NCBI RefSeq assembly: GCF_001426745.1
Contig: NZ_LMFI01000003.1
Span: forward strand, 142,592-206,591
Direction: 5' to 3'
DNA: 64,000 nt
Source: Nocardioides sp. Root140
Lineage (GTDB): Bacteria > Actinomycetota > Actinomycetes > Propionibacteriales > Nocardioidaceae
Numbering within the stretch: the first letter of the stretch is position 1; each line of letters starts with the position of its first letter. Under the pieces are notes generated by a model. It was given only the letters and a program-made list of their open reading frames with translations. It searched no databases and was not told the origin of the DNA. Shown here piece after piece: positions 41,469 through 50,234 of the stretch. The translations under genes were made by a program, and so were the position numbers.

Positions 41469-44400
41469 TCACGCGTGTGCATCGGATGTGGTGGCTGGCT
41501 GCAGTGCGGACGGGGCGCGCGTGGGCCTGCGGTGTGGCCACCAGCTGCGGTCCTCGAAAAGGGCCGCGCAGGCGGGTACGACCAGGGTGCGGACGATGAA
41601 GGTGTCGAGCAGGAGTCCGGCGGCGACGGCGAACCCGGTCTGGGCGAGCGCTTCGACGGGGGAGAACAGCAGGGCCACGAAGGTGGAGGCGAAGATGAGG
41701 CCGGCGGCGGTGATGACGGGTCCGGTGGCGGTGACTGCGCGGGCGACCTCGTCGCGGTCCAGGGCGAGGCCGCTCTCGCGCATCCGGCTCATGAGCAGGA
41801 TGTTGTAGTCCGCGCCCACGGCGACGAGCAGGACGAACACGATGACCGGGACGGTGAAGTGGATGTCTTGTCCGACCAGCTGCTGGAACACGAGGGTGGT
41901 GAGCCCCAGCGCGGCCGCACAGGACAGGACGACGGAGGCGAGGAGGTAGAGCGGTGCGGTGAGGGCGCGCAGCGTGAGGATGAGGATGAGGAGCACCATG
42001 AGCAGGACCGCGGCGACCACGAGGACGGCGTCGTCGGCGAGGTAGTGGGCCAGGTCGGCGCCGAGGCCGGCCGCGCCGGTGGCGAGGATGGTGGAGTCGT
42101 CGAGGCGGGTGTTGTTCATGGCCTGGTCGGCGGTGTCCTGGACTTCGTTGTAGCGCTCCTGTCCGGCGGGGGTGAGGGGGTCGGTATCGCCGGTGACCTG
42201 GATGCGGGCCAGTTTTCCGTCCTCGGAGAGGAACTGGGTGCGGGCCAGGGCGAAGTCGGGCTTTCCGAGTGCGGAGGCGGGTAGGTAGAAGCCTCCGGCC
42301 TCTGGGGTGTCGGCGCGCTGGTTGATGGCCTGGAGGTAGTCGCCGGATTCGTCGAGCCCGTTGCTGAGCTTCTCGGTCTGGGTGAGGAGCTGCTCGATGC
42401 CAGGTGCGATGCCGGCGGCACCGGTGGCGAGCCGGTCGGTGCCGCCTTCGAGCTCGCCGAGCTTCTCGCTCAACAGCGCTTGGCCCTCGGCGATCCGGTT
42501 GCTGCCCGACTGGGCTTGGCGGAGCCCGGCGGCGAGCTGGTCGAGCCCGGTCGCGAGGCGTCCGTCGCCGGCGGCGAGGCGTTCGGCGCCGGCGGCCGCT
42601 TGGGCCAGGCCGGGCAGGAGCCGGTCGCGTTCGCCGGTGTAGATCTTGCGCAGGCCCTCACGGGAGCGTTTGCAGATCGGGTCGGCGGTGCAGATCGGAT
42701 CGTCCTCCAGGGCTTCGACGATCCTGCCGAGGCCCTCGACGGCCTGGGCGACCTGGTCGTGTGCGGTGCGGAGCCCGGCGGCCAGTGCGGCGGCGCCCAA
42801 GCGGAGCCGGCGGGCGCCGCTGGCGGCCTGGCTCGTGTGATCGGCTGCCTGCCCGAGGCCGTGGGCGATGCGGCGGCTGCCGTCGCTGAGCTTCCCGGCG
42901 CCGTCTTGGGCCTTCCCGGCGCCTGCGGAGACCTGGCCGAGGGCGTCTCCGAGGTCGCCGGCCCCGGACGCGAGGCGTTCCAGCCCGGGTTCCCCGGACT
43001 CGAGCTTGCGGTCGGCCTGGTGGAGTCCTCGGGCGAGTTTCCCGAGCTGGTTGGCGATGGAGGCGGGTTCCAGTCGCCTTCCGGCCGGTTGGGTGATGCT
43101 GCGGACCTGGTTGACGCCGTCGACCTTCGCGACCGCGGTGCTCACGGAGTTGATGACAGCCAGGTCGCGGGTGTTGGCCATGTTGTGGTCGGAGCGGATG
43201 AGCAGGTAGTCGGGCAGGGTCTGGTTGGGTGGGAAGTGCTCGGTCATCGCCGCGAGGCCCAGGTTGCTGGGGGTGTCTGGCGGTTGGGCGGCGCGTTCGT
43301 CGAAGGAGAGCTGCATCGTGGGCAGCGCGAGCGCGAGCAGCACCAGGACCGTCACTCCCGCGACCAGGATCCGGGCGGGGTGTCGTCCGACGAGGCGGCC
43401 GGTGCGGGCCCACCGCGAGTCCGGCCGCGGTGCCGGAGCTGGCCCGATGCGGGGTCCGAACCAGCGGATCAGGGCGGGGGTGAAGGTGAGGCTGACCGCG
43501 AGGGTGACCGCGATACAGATCGCCATCGGGGGGCCGGTGGTGGCGAAGATGGCGAGTTCGGTGAATCCGAGGCAGATGGCGCCGAGGATGACGGTGGCTG
43601 CCGAGGCCAGCAGGGCGGGCCCGACCCGGGAGACCGACTCGGCTACCGCATCGAGGGGTTCGAGGCCGTTGCCGTATTCCTCGCGGAAGCGGGAGATGAG
43701 GAAGACGCAGTAGTCGGTCCCGGCGCCCAGGGTGATGGCTACGACGAACGCGTCGGTGTAGGTGGACAGGGCCAGCCCGTGCTCACCTGCCCAGGCCAGG
43801 GCGCCGCGGGTGCACAGCAGGGCGACACCGATGGTCACCAGCGACACCAGGACGGTCGCGATCCGGCGGTAGACCAGCCAGAGGATTCCGACCAGAAGGA
43901 ACAGGGAGACCGCGGTGATCTTCAACGAGGCGTCGTTCACCGCCGTGGTCAGGTCGGCGATCATCGCCGGGTCGCCGGTCACGTGAACTTCGGTGCCGGG
44001 TGGAGCATCGAGGTCGTCGACGACCGAGCGGAGCCACTTCACGTCCTCGTCGGATGCCGGTGAGCCGACCGCGGATCGCAGCCCGACGACTAGGTAGGTC
44101 GCCTCGCCGTCCTTGCTGGTCATCGAGCGCCGGGCCTCGGGCTTGCCGAGGTAGTCCTGGACCTCCGAGACCCGCTCCGGCTCCTTCTGGAGGGTGCTCA
44201 CGAGGTCGGCGTAGACGCGGCGGTCCCCCACGCCCAGGCCGTCGTCGTCGGTGATGACCACGAACACATACGAGTGGGTGTTGCCCGACCCGAACGCGGT
44301 GTCCATCACCCGCAGCCCGTGCAGGGTCGGTGAGTCCTCGGGCAGGAAGGCAGTGCTGCTGCGTTCGACCACGGTCCCCAGCGGGGTGACCAGCAGCGAG

Positions 44401-44513
44401 AGCGCGGCGGCGGCCAGCACCCAGCCGAGCACCACGATCGATGGGAAGCGGTGCCCCAGCCTGAGGGCAGACCTCAGCGGTCCGCTGCTTCCGGCTCGTG
44501 GTCCGCGACCCAT
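41469..44513 (-). CDS. Large MMPL/RND transporter with repetitive periplasmic coiled coil
   Basis: 1014 residues. Two RND halves; helix signatures AFVVAITLGAGTDYCVFLIS and VFVLLVAVGADYNILLMSRM carry the Asp-Tyr pairs. The second extracytoplasmic domain contains a long run of LxxGxxxLxxG-like repeats (LASGAGDLGDALGQVSAGAG through LSEKLGELEGGTDRLATGAA), probably a coiled coil, as in mycobacterial-type lipid exporters and YhgE-like proteins. Controlled, by position, by the divergent TetR through the operator at 44541. Confidence 0.92.
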   Translation of the reverse strand: MGRGPRAGSSGPLRSALRLGHRFPSIVVLGWVLAAAALSLLVTPLGTVVERSSTAFLPEDSPTLHGLRVMDTAFGSGNTHSYVFVVITDDDGLGVGDRRVYADLVSTLQKEPERVSEVQDYLGKPEARRSMTSKDGEATYLVVGLRSAVGSPASDEDVKWLRSVVDDLDAPPGTEVHVTGDPAMIADLTTAVNDASLKITAVSLFLLVGILWLVYRRIATVLVSLVTIGVALLCTRGALAWAGEHGLALSTYTDAFVVAITLGAGTDYCVFLISRFREEYGNGLEPLDAVAESVSRVGPALLASAATVILGAICLGFTELAIFATTGPPMAICIAVTLAVSLTFTPALIRWFGPRIGPAPAPRPDSRWARTGRLVGRHPARILVAGVTVLVLLALALPTMQLSFDERAAQPPDTPSNLGLAAMTEHFPPNQTLPDYLLIRSDHNMANTRDLAVINSVSTAVAKVDGVNQVRSITQPAGRRLEPASIANQLGKLARGLHQADRKLESGEPGLERLASGAGDLGDALGQVSAGAGKAQDGAGKLSDGSRRIAHGLGQAADHTSQAASGARRLRLGAAALAAGLRTAHDQVAQAVEGLGRIVEALEDDPICTADPICKRSREGLRKIYTGERDRLLPGLAQAAAGAERLAAGDGRLATGLDQLAAGLRQAQSGSNRIAEGQALLSEKLGELEGGTDRLATGAAGIAPGIEQLLTQTEKLSNGLDESGDYLQAINQRADTPEAGGFYLPASALGKPDFALARTQFLSEDGKLARIQVTGDTDPLTPAGQERYNEVQDTADQAMNNTRLDDSTILATGAAGLGADLAHYLADDAVLVVAAVLLMVLLILILTLRALTAPLYLLASVVLSCAAALGLTTLVFQQLVGQDIHFTVPVIVFVLLVAVGADYNILLMSRMRESGLALDRDEVARAVTATGPVITAAGLIFASTFVALLFSPVEALAQTGFAVAAGLLLDTFIVRTLVVPACAALFEDRSWWPHRRPTRAPSALQPATTSDAHA

Positions 44514-44540
44514 TCACCCGCACCAATGCTCTGGACTGAA

Positions 44541-44563
44541 ATGTTGTACTGGCAGTACAACAT
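44541..44563. promoter_or_regulatory. TetR operator, 10-bp perfect inverted repeat
   Basis: ATGTTGTACT-GGC-AGTACAACAT, a perfect 10-3-10 palindrome between the divergent MMPL (start 44513) and TetR (start 44625) genes. A T-rich half at each end suits a repressor covering both promoters. Confidence 0.8.
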
Positions 44564-44624
44564 AGGATGTGGTCGACGTCGAGGCCAGTTGGCACGGTGG
44601 GGCACAAGGGGAGGAGTGAGAGCG

Positions 44625-45254
44625 GTGAGGAAACTTCCGGCGAAGCTGGCCAGTCAGCTCTACGGCGCGGCCGAGCTGATCGCCGAGCGCGGTCTGGACG
44701 GCACCAAGATCGACGACATCGCCGAAGCCACGGGTATCCCGAAGGCCACGATCTATTACCACCTGGACGGCAAGAACGGGGTCCTCGCATTCCTTTTGGG
44801 AGACCTGCTTGACCTCATCGCTGGCGAGGTCGGTGTCGCAGTCTCAACGGTCGAGGATGCCCGTACCCGGCTCGAGGCCGCCGTCGCAGCACAACTAAGT
44901 GTGATGGTCGAGCATCCGTTCCTGTGCCGGGCACTCGTGGGGGACCTCGGCCGTGCCACCCGGCTGCCTGACCTCGCCGAGGCTTTGCGGAGCGCGTTCT
45001 ACCAGCCGATCGAGAAGCTTCTGGCCGACGGCGTCGCCGACGGCTCGCTGCGCCAGGTCGCCGATCCGGGTGCCGTTGCAATGAGCGTCTTCGGTGCCAT
45101 CACCGTGGCCGGTCTCAGCGCCGCGGTCGAGGGGTCTTCAACTGGCCCGTCCGCAGATGCGGCCCGTTTCTCTGCGGCGATCTGCGAACTGATCCTCGAC
45201 GGTCTCGCGACACCTCGCACTCGCGATGACCACGAATCGGGTGAGCGGCCGTGA
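44625..45254 (+). CDS. TetR-family regulator
   Basis: 209 residues. HTH: AAELIAERGLDGTKIDDIAE ATGIPKATIYYHLDGKNG. GTG 44625 has AGGGGAGGAG upstream; GTG 44616 is also in frame but inside that site. It represses, by inference, the divergent MMPL gene and the linked hot-dog gene, whose start overlaps its stop (GTGA). Confidence 0.9.
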   Translation: MRKLPAKLASQLYGAAELIAERGLDGTKIDDIAEATGIPKATIYYHLDGKNGVLAFLLGDLLDLIAGEVGVAVSTVEDARTRLEAAVAAQLSVMVEHPFLCRALVGDLGRATRLPDLAEALRSAFYQPIEKLLADGVADGSLRQVADPGAVAMSVFGAITVAGLSAAVEGSSTGPSADAARFSAAICELILDGLATPRTRDDHESGERP

Positions 45255-45739
45255 CCAGCCTGGATGAGCTCCTCGCGAGCTGGAACGAGAAGTTCCGGGC
45301 GTACGAGGACGGCGCCCGGCTTCCGCCGCACCACGACCACTGCCTCGCCTGCGGACCCGACAACCCCCACGGCCATCACCTCACCGTCCAGCGTCGCGGC
45401 GACGAGGTGCATGCGGTTCACGTCTTCGACGAGCGCCACGTCGGCGCTCCCGGGATCGCGCACGGAGGCGCCGTGGCAACGGTCCTCGACGACCTGTTCG
45501 GGTTCCTGCTCTACCTCACCGGCAGTCCAGCGGTGACCCGGAAGCTCGAGGTGCGCTACGACTCGCCCGTCATCCTCGGCACCACCTACGAGCTCGCGGC
45601 CAGGGTCGTCCGGACAGAAGGGCGCAAGCTCTTCGTGGAGGCCGACATGAGTGAGACCGGAGGACCAACTGTCGCCTTCGCTTCGGCCCTTTTCCTGAGG
45701 GTGGACGTGACCCACTTCGACCAGGGCAGGCCGCGATGA
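45251..45739 (+). CDS. Hot-dog fold thioesterase (PaaI-like)
   Basis: 162 residues. HCLACGPDNPHGHHLTVQRR, the hot-dog helix HVGAPGIAHGGAVATVLDDL with the typical HGG, and a VEADMSETGGPTVAFASALF strand. Likely an acyl-CoA thioesterase. It is co-translated with the TetR gene and very like the hot-dog protein at 58611-59180, so both blocks probably handle the same class of acyl substrates. Confidence 0.88.
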   Translation: MTSLDELLASWNEKFRAYEDGARLPPHHDHCLACGPDNPHGHHLTVQRRGDEVHAVHVFDERHVGAPGIAHGGAVATVLDDLFGFLLYLTGSPAVTRKLEVRYDSPVILGTTYELAARVVRTEGRKLFVEADMSETGGPTVAFASALFLRVDVTHFDQGRPR

Positions 45740-46079
45740 CTAAGACGTGGGTGGGCCGCTTTATCCCCGAAGTTCCCGTGGGCGCCACGGTCGCAAGCGC
45801 ACCGTGGCGGAGGGACTCTGCGGGATCTCAGCGCGGTCGGGTTCGACACGGGCGCGACCGGTACTCCCGGTCGGTACTCCCGGCTGGTGCCTGTTCCTCT
45901 GCCGTGTGACGACGGAAGGGTGCGAGTCGCACGCTGAGCTGACATGGCTGTCGGCGTGCGTGTCGGGAGGGATGACGCCCCCACTTGGATCGTCAACGGT
46001 GACGTGACTGCGTGAACAACGCCGCGAGCGTGCTGCTTGAGTGGCGCGAAGCGAGCGAAGGTTGGTAGCCGGGCCCTAC
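45740..46079. other. Stretch without a recognised gene
   Basis: No convincing coding frame. It holds a tandem 13-mer (CGGTACTCCCGG, twice, about 45859-45884) and, at its right edge, a CCGGGC/GCCCGG hairpin (46070-46089) overlapping the AraC stop that could serve as a weak terminator. Confidence 0.5.
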
Positions 46080-47099
46080 CTAGCCCGGTTCGCGGCGACC
46101 GAACTGACGGAATTCGCTTGGCGACTGCCCGGTCCAGCGTTTAAAGGCATGCGAGAAGTTGCCCAGGTCGCTATAGCCGAGATCTATGGCGATCTGACCG
46201 ACCGTCAGCGATCGGTCGAGCAGGCGGACGATCGCCCTCTCGCGCAACAGCGATTGCTGTACGTCGCGGAAGGTCGTGCCCTCCTCGTGGAGGCGCCTTT
46301 TCATGGTGCTCGGGGAGACTGCGAGGAGCTCAGCCATGTCATGGCTGCTGATGTGTCCGGGGTCCTCCTCGAGCAATCGCCTCACGGTCTCGGTAAAGCT
46401 GGTGGCAGCGGTGTGACGGTCGAGGCTTCGGCGCAGTTCGCCGATGGCCATGCGATAGGCGACCGGGTCGGGGAAGCGACAGGGTGCTTGGAGGATGTCG
46501 ACGGGAACGTCGATGAACGACGCGCGTGCGCCGAACACCAAGCGTCCGGCCAGCGCGCCGGCGATGCGCTGAGGGGACTGGGGTGTCTTCCAAGCCAGGT
46601 TCATCGTGACGCCTGGCAGCGGGCCCGTCAGCATGTCGAGGAGCCGCAGCAGTGCCGCTCCGCCGTAGGTGATGACTAGGCAGTCGAGATCACGATCGCC
46701 GGTGTGGCCGGTGAGGCCCACGGTTAGGCTGCGCTGACTGCTGTGGAAGTGGGGGCGCAAGGCGCTCGAGATGATCGGAAGATACCCGAGCAGCTCGAAG
46801 ACCTCGGCCACGGAGCCGGAGCTGACTAGCGGCAGGCTGAGCGGGCCGAACGACGTCAATTGCGCGTGCTCGGCGAAGGAGAGCCCGAGGCTTGTGGCTT
46901 CGTCGTGGTCGAGTCCGGGGTAGACCTCACGGAACCACCGGATCGGCACCTGTCGGTCGCGCTGGACCAGCTCCAGTTCGGAAGTCCCCTCGCGGTCGAT
47001 GATCGCGCGGAAGCGACCTACGGCTTGAGGACCGAGAGCATCGCTGTTCAAGAGCTGGACGAACGCCAACGGAGGCACCCCGGGCTCGGGGGACTTCAT
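46080..47099 (-). CDS. AraC-family regulator of the alkane cluster
   Basis: 339 residues. The N-terminal ~210 resemble the arabinose-binding-like domain of OruR/AlkS-region AraC proteins; the C-terminal HTH contains ISSHDMAELLAVSPSTMKRR and LTVGQIAIDLGYSDLGNFSH. AGGAGGT lies upstream of its ATG. Divergent from the ferredoxin-CYP153 operon with a 109-bp gap, so probably its activator; the inducer could be an alkane or alkanol (inference). Confidence 0.9.
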   Translation of the reverse strand: MKSPEPGVPPLAFVQLLNSDALGPQAVGRFRAIIDREGTSELELVQRDRQVPIRWFREVYPGLDHDEATSLGLSFAEHAQLTSFGPLSLPLVSSGSVAEVFELLGYLPIISSALRPHFHSSQRSLTVGLTGHTGDRDLDCLVITYGGAALLRLLDMLTGPLPGVTMNLAWKTPQSPQRIAGALAGRLVFGARASFIDVPVDILQAPCRFPDPVAYRMAIGELRRSLDRHTAATSFTETVRRLLEEDPGHISSHDMAELLAVSPSTMKRRLHEEGTTFRDVQQSLLRERAIVRLLDRSLTVGQIAIDLGYSDLGNFSHAFKRWTGQSPSEFRQFGRREPG

Positions 47100-47208
47100 G
47101 GGCAGTGACCTCCTGAGCCGAAATCACAACATATTGACTCGAGTGACCATAGCCACAGCATGTCCAGAGTGCCAACACTTGACTCACGTTCGAGCAAGGA
47201 GTCGTTCC

Positions 47209-47529
47209 ATGTCAGTTGTCACCTTCATCTCCCACGACGGGGAGAAGCGCGAGGCACCCCTCGAGGAGGGTGCGTCCCTCATGCAGATCGCCGTAGACAA
47301 CATGGTGCCCGGGATCGACGGCGATTGTGGCGGGGAGGCCGCGTGTGGCACGTGCCATGTGATCGTCGAGGACCAGTGGATCGCCGAAGTCGGCCGTTCG
47401 GGTCCGGTCGAGGAGGAGATGCTCGCCATGAACCCCGAGCGCGAGCCGACCTCGCGGCTCTCGTGCCAGATGCGGGTGAGCGAGAGCTGGGACGGCCTCG
47501 TCGTCCGACTCCCCGAGTTCCAGATGTGA
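47209..47529 (+). CDS. [2Fe-2S] ferredoxin for CYP153
   Basis: 106 residues. Cluster ligands Cys40, Cys46, Cys49 and Cys86 are in DGDCGGEAACGTCH and LSCQM, the adrenodoxin/putidaredoxin arrangement. It passes electrons from the reductase encoded two genes downstream to the P450. AAGGA at 47196-47200 supports ATG 47209; the frame is open upstream, across the promoter region only. Confidence 0.95.
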   Translation: MSVVTFISHDGEKREAPLEEGASLMQIAVDNMVPGIDGDCGGEAACGTCHVIVEDQWIAEVGRSGPVEEEMLAMNPEREPTSRLSCQMRVSESWDGLVVRLPEFQM

Positions 47530-47551
47530 CCGTCGAGAGGAAGACTGCACC

Positions 47552-48952
47552 ATGACGACCCTGACTACCGTGACCGACGCCGTGGCTGAGCGAGCCCAGT
47601 CCATCATCCCGATGGAGATCCAGATCCGCGGGGCGCACCTGTACGACAAGACCCGTCGCTTCGTGACACGGACCAACGGGAAGAAGATCTTCGTCGAGGA
47701 GCCCATTCCCCCCGTGGAGGACGTCGCCCTCGCCGACATCGACCTGAGCAACCCGTTCCTCTACCGTCAGGGCAAGTGGCAGTCCTACTTCGAGCGCGTG
47801 CGCAACGAGGCACCCGTCCACTACCAGGCCGACAGCCCGTTCGGACCTTTCTGGTCCGTCACTCGGCACGCCGACATCATCGCGGTCGACAAAGACCATG
47901 AGACCTTCTCGGCTGAGCCCTTCATCATCATCGGCGAGCCCCCACGGTTCATGGATGTCGCGATGTTCATCGCCATGGACCCGCCCCGACACGACCGCCA
48001 GCGAGCCGCGGTCCAAGGCGTAGTCGCCCCCAAGAACCTGCGCGAGATGGAGAGTTTGATCCGCACGCGGGTCCAGGAAGTACTGGACGAGCTCCCGGTA
48101 GGTGAGCCCTTCAACTGGGTCGACCGCGTCTCGATCGAGCTCACCGCGCGGATGCTCGCGACCCTACTCGACTTCCCATACGACCAACGCCGCAAGCTCG
48201 TCGAGTGGTCGGACCTGGCCAGCTCCATGGAGCAGGCCAACGGCGGACCATCCGACAACGACGAGGTCTTCCGGGGCTTCGTCGACGCGGCGCGGGGACT
48301 GAGCGCGCTGTGGCGGGACAAGCAGGCGCGACTCGCGGCAGGTGAGGAACCCGGGTTCGACCTGATCACCATGCTCCAGAGCAACGAGCACACCAAGGAC
48401 CTGATCGACCGCCCGATGGAGTTCCTGGGCAACCTGGTGCTCCTGATCGTCGGCGGCAACGACACCACACGCAACTCTATGAGCGGGGGTGTTCTCGCCC
48501 TCAATCAGTTCCCCGACCAGTTCGAGAAGCTCAAGGCCAACCCGGACCTCATCCCCAACATGATCTCAGAGATCATCCGCTGGCAGACGCCGCTGGCCTA
48601 CATGCGTCGCGTTGCGAAGAAGGACACGGTCCTCAACGGCCAGTTCATCCGTGAGGGCGACAAGGTGGTCATGTGGTACGCCTCGGGAAACCGCGACGAG
48701 CGAGTGTTCGAACGTCCGGACGATCTCATCATCGACCGCAAAAACGCACGCAACCACATCGCGTTCGGCTTTGGCGTCCACCGGTGCATGGGCAACCGTC
48801 TGGCCGAGCTGCAGCTGCGGATCCTGTGGGAAGAGCTGCTCCCGCGCTTCGAGAAGATCGAGGTCGTGGGTGAGCCGGAGTATGTCCAGTCCAACTTCGT
48901 GCGCGGGATCAGCCGGTTGATGGTCCAGTTGACGCCGAAGACCGACGCGTGA
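47552..48952 (+). CDS. CYP153-type cytochrome P450, terminal alkane hydroxylase
   Basis: 466 residues. Matches CYP153 in length and in WFERxR-like, FGPFWSVTRHADIIAVDKDH, LGNLVLLIVGGNDTTRNSMS (I-helix, Gly301-Asn308), IIRWQTPLAYMRR and haem loop FGFGVHRCMGNR (Cys412). The family hydroxylates the terminal carbon of medium-chain alkanes or fatty acids. Flanked by its ferredoxin and reductase genes, as is usual for this family. The exact chain length cannot be told. Confidence 0.9.
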   Translation: MTTLTTVTDAVAERAQSIIPMEIQIRGAHLYDKTRRFVTRTNGKKIFVEEPIPPVEDVALADIDLSNPFLYRQGKWQSYFERVRNEAPVHYQADSPFGPFWSVTRHADIIAVDKDHETFSAEPFIIIGEPPRFMDVAMFIAMDPPRHDRQRAAVQGVVAPKNLREMESLIRTRVQEVLDELPVGEPFNWVDRVSIELTARMLATLLDFPYDQRRKLVEWSDLASSMEQANGGPSDNDEVFRGFVDAARGLSALWRDKQARLAAGEEPGFDLITMLQSNEHTKDLIDRPMEFLGNLVLLIVGGNDTTRNSMSGGVLALNQFPDQFEKLKANPDLIPNMISEIIRWQTPLAYMRRVAKKDTVLNGQFIREGDKVVMWYASGNRDERVFERPDDLIIDRKNARNHIAFGFGVHRCMGNRLAELQLRILWEELLPRFEKIEVVGEPEYVQSNFVRGISRLMVQLTPKTDA

Positions 48953-50151
48953 CCTCGGGGAGGGCGCTGATCGTCGGGGCCAGCCACGCCGGGGCCCAGT
49001 TGGCCGCCAGCCTTCGCCAGGAGGGGTGGGCAGGTGAGGTTGTCGTCATCGGTGACGAAGCCGCGCTTCCGTACCAGCGGCCTCCCCTGTCCAAGGCCTA
49101 CCTTGCCGGCAAGAGCAGCTTGGAGGAGCTCGCCATCCGCAAGGCGGAGTTCTACGACAAGCAGAAGATCCGCCTGTTGCGGGCGACGGTCACCGAGATT
49201 GATCGTGCGGCCGGAGAGGTCGTGCTGAGCGACGGTGAGACGCTCGCCTACGACGGCCTCGCGTTGTGCACCGGGGGCCGGGCGCGTCCGCTGGCTATTC
49301 CTGGCATCGATCTGCCGGGCGTCTTCTACCTGCGGACGTTCGCGGACGTCGAGGCGATCCGTGAGGCCACGGCCTCGGGTCGCCGAGCCGTGATCGTCGG
49401 CGGGGGCTACATCGGGCTGGAGACCGCCGCGTCGTTGCGCGCCCTCGGGCTGGAGGTAACGGTCCTGGAGGCCGCCGAACGTGTCCTGGAGAGGGTCACG
49501 GCTGCTGAGGTGTCGATGTTCTACGAGCGCATCCACCGCGACGCCGGGGTCGTGGTGCGGACGGGCGCTCTCGTCGAGGCCGTGGCCGGCGACGGCCGCG
49601 CCGGCGAGGTGGTGCTAGCCGGGGGTGAGCGGATTCCCGCAGACCTGGTCATCGTGGGTGTGGGCTTGGTCCCGAACACCGAGCTCGCCTCTGAGGCGGG
49701 CCTGCAGGTCGAGGACGGTGTCGTGATCGACGACTTCGCCTCGACCAGCGATCCCAAGATCGTCGCGGCGGGGGACTGCGCCATCCATTACATTTCTCGC
49801 TACGGCCGGCGGGTGCGACTTGAAGCGGTGCCCAGCGCGGGTGAGCAGGCGAAGGCGGCTGCCGCCACGCTGTGCGGCAAGGAGCGGCCTATCTCGGCGC
49901 TGCCGTGGTTTTGGTCCGACCAGTACGACCTGAAGCTGCAGATCGCGGGACTGAACACGGGCTACGACGAGATCGTGCTAAGCGGCGACCCCGCGCGCGA
50001 TCGCGACTTCACCTGCTACTACCTCCAACGTGGGCGGTTGCTCGCCGCGGACTGTGTGAACCGTCCCCGGGACTTCATGAAGGCCAAGAGAACGCTCGGC
50101 CAGGGTCTCGACGTCGATCGGGCGGAACTGCAACGGCCCGCCGCCTCCTGA
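48949..50151 (+). CDS. FAD-dependent ferredoxin reductase
   Basis: 400 residues. FAD site LIVGASHAGAQLA at the N-terminus, PYQRPPLSKAYL, the NAD(H) Rossmann VIVGGGYIGLETAASL and the C-terminal IVAAGDCA mark a putidaredoxin/rubredoxin reductase-like enzyme. GTG start overlaps the CYP153 stop (GTGA). Completes the three-part P450 system. Confidence 0.94.
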   Translation: MTSGRALIVGASHAGAQLAASLRQEGWAGEVVVIGDEAALPYQRPPLSKAYLAGKSSLEELAIRKAEFYDKQKIRLLRATVTEIDRAAGEVVLSDGETLAYDGLALCTGGRARPLAIPGIDLPGVFYLRTFADVEAIREATASGRRAVIVGGGYIGLETAASLRALGLEVTVLEAAERVLERVTAAEVSMFYERIHRDAGVVVRTGALVEAVAGDGRAGEVVLAGGERIPADLVIVGVGLVPNTELASEAGLQVEDGVVIDDFASTSDPKIVAAGDCAIHYISRYGRRVRLEAVPSAGEQAKAAAATLCGKERPISALPWFWSDQYDLKLQIAGLNTGYDEIVLSGDPARDRDFTCYYLQRGRLLAADCVNRPRDFMKAKRTLGQGLDVDRAELQRPAAS

Positions 50152-50234
50152 TTCACAGTGCCGGGCGCGCGCCTCGGCGAAGCCCCGCACCCCATCACCG
50201 CCCCCCTCAACACCCCATCGCCGGAGGACTACTC

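Noticed and set aside
42480..44063. A 527-residue plus-strand frame opposite the MMPL gene
   Set aside because: The opposite frame has all the RND motifs; this one is Gly/Asp/Ala-rich shadow sequence.
45859..45884. Tandem 13-mer as an iteron-type origin
   Set aside because: Only two units and no replication gene nearby.
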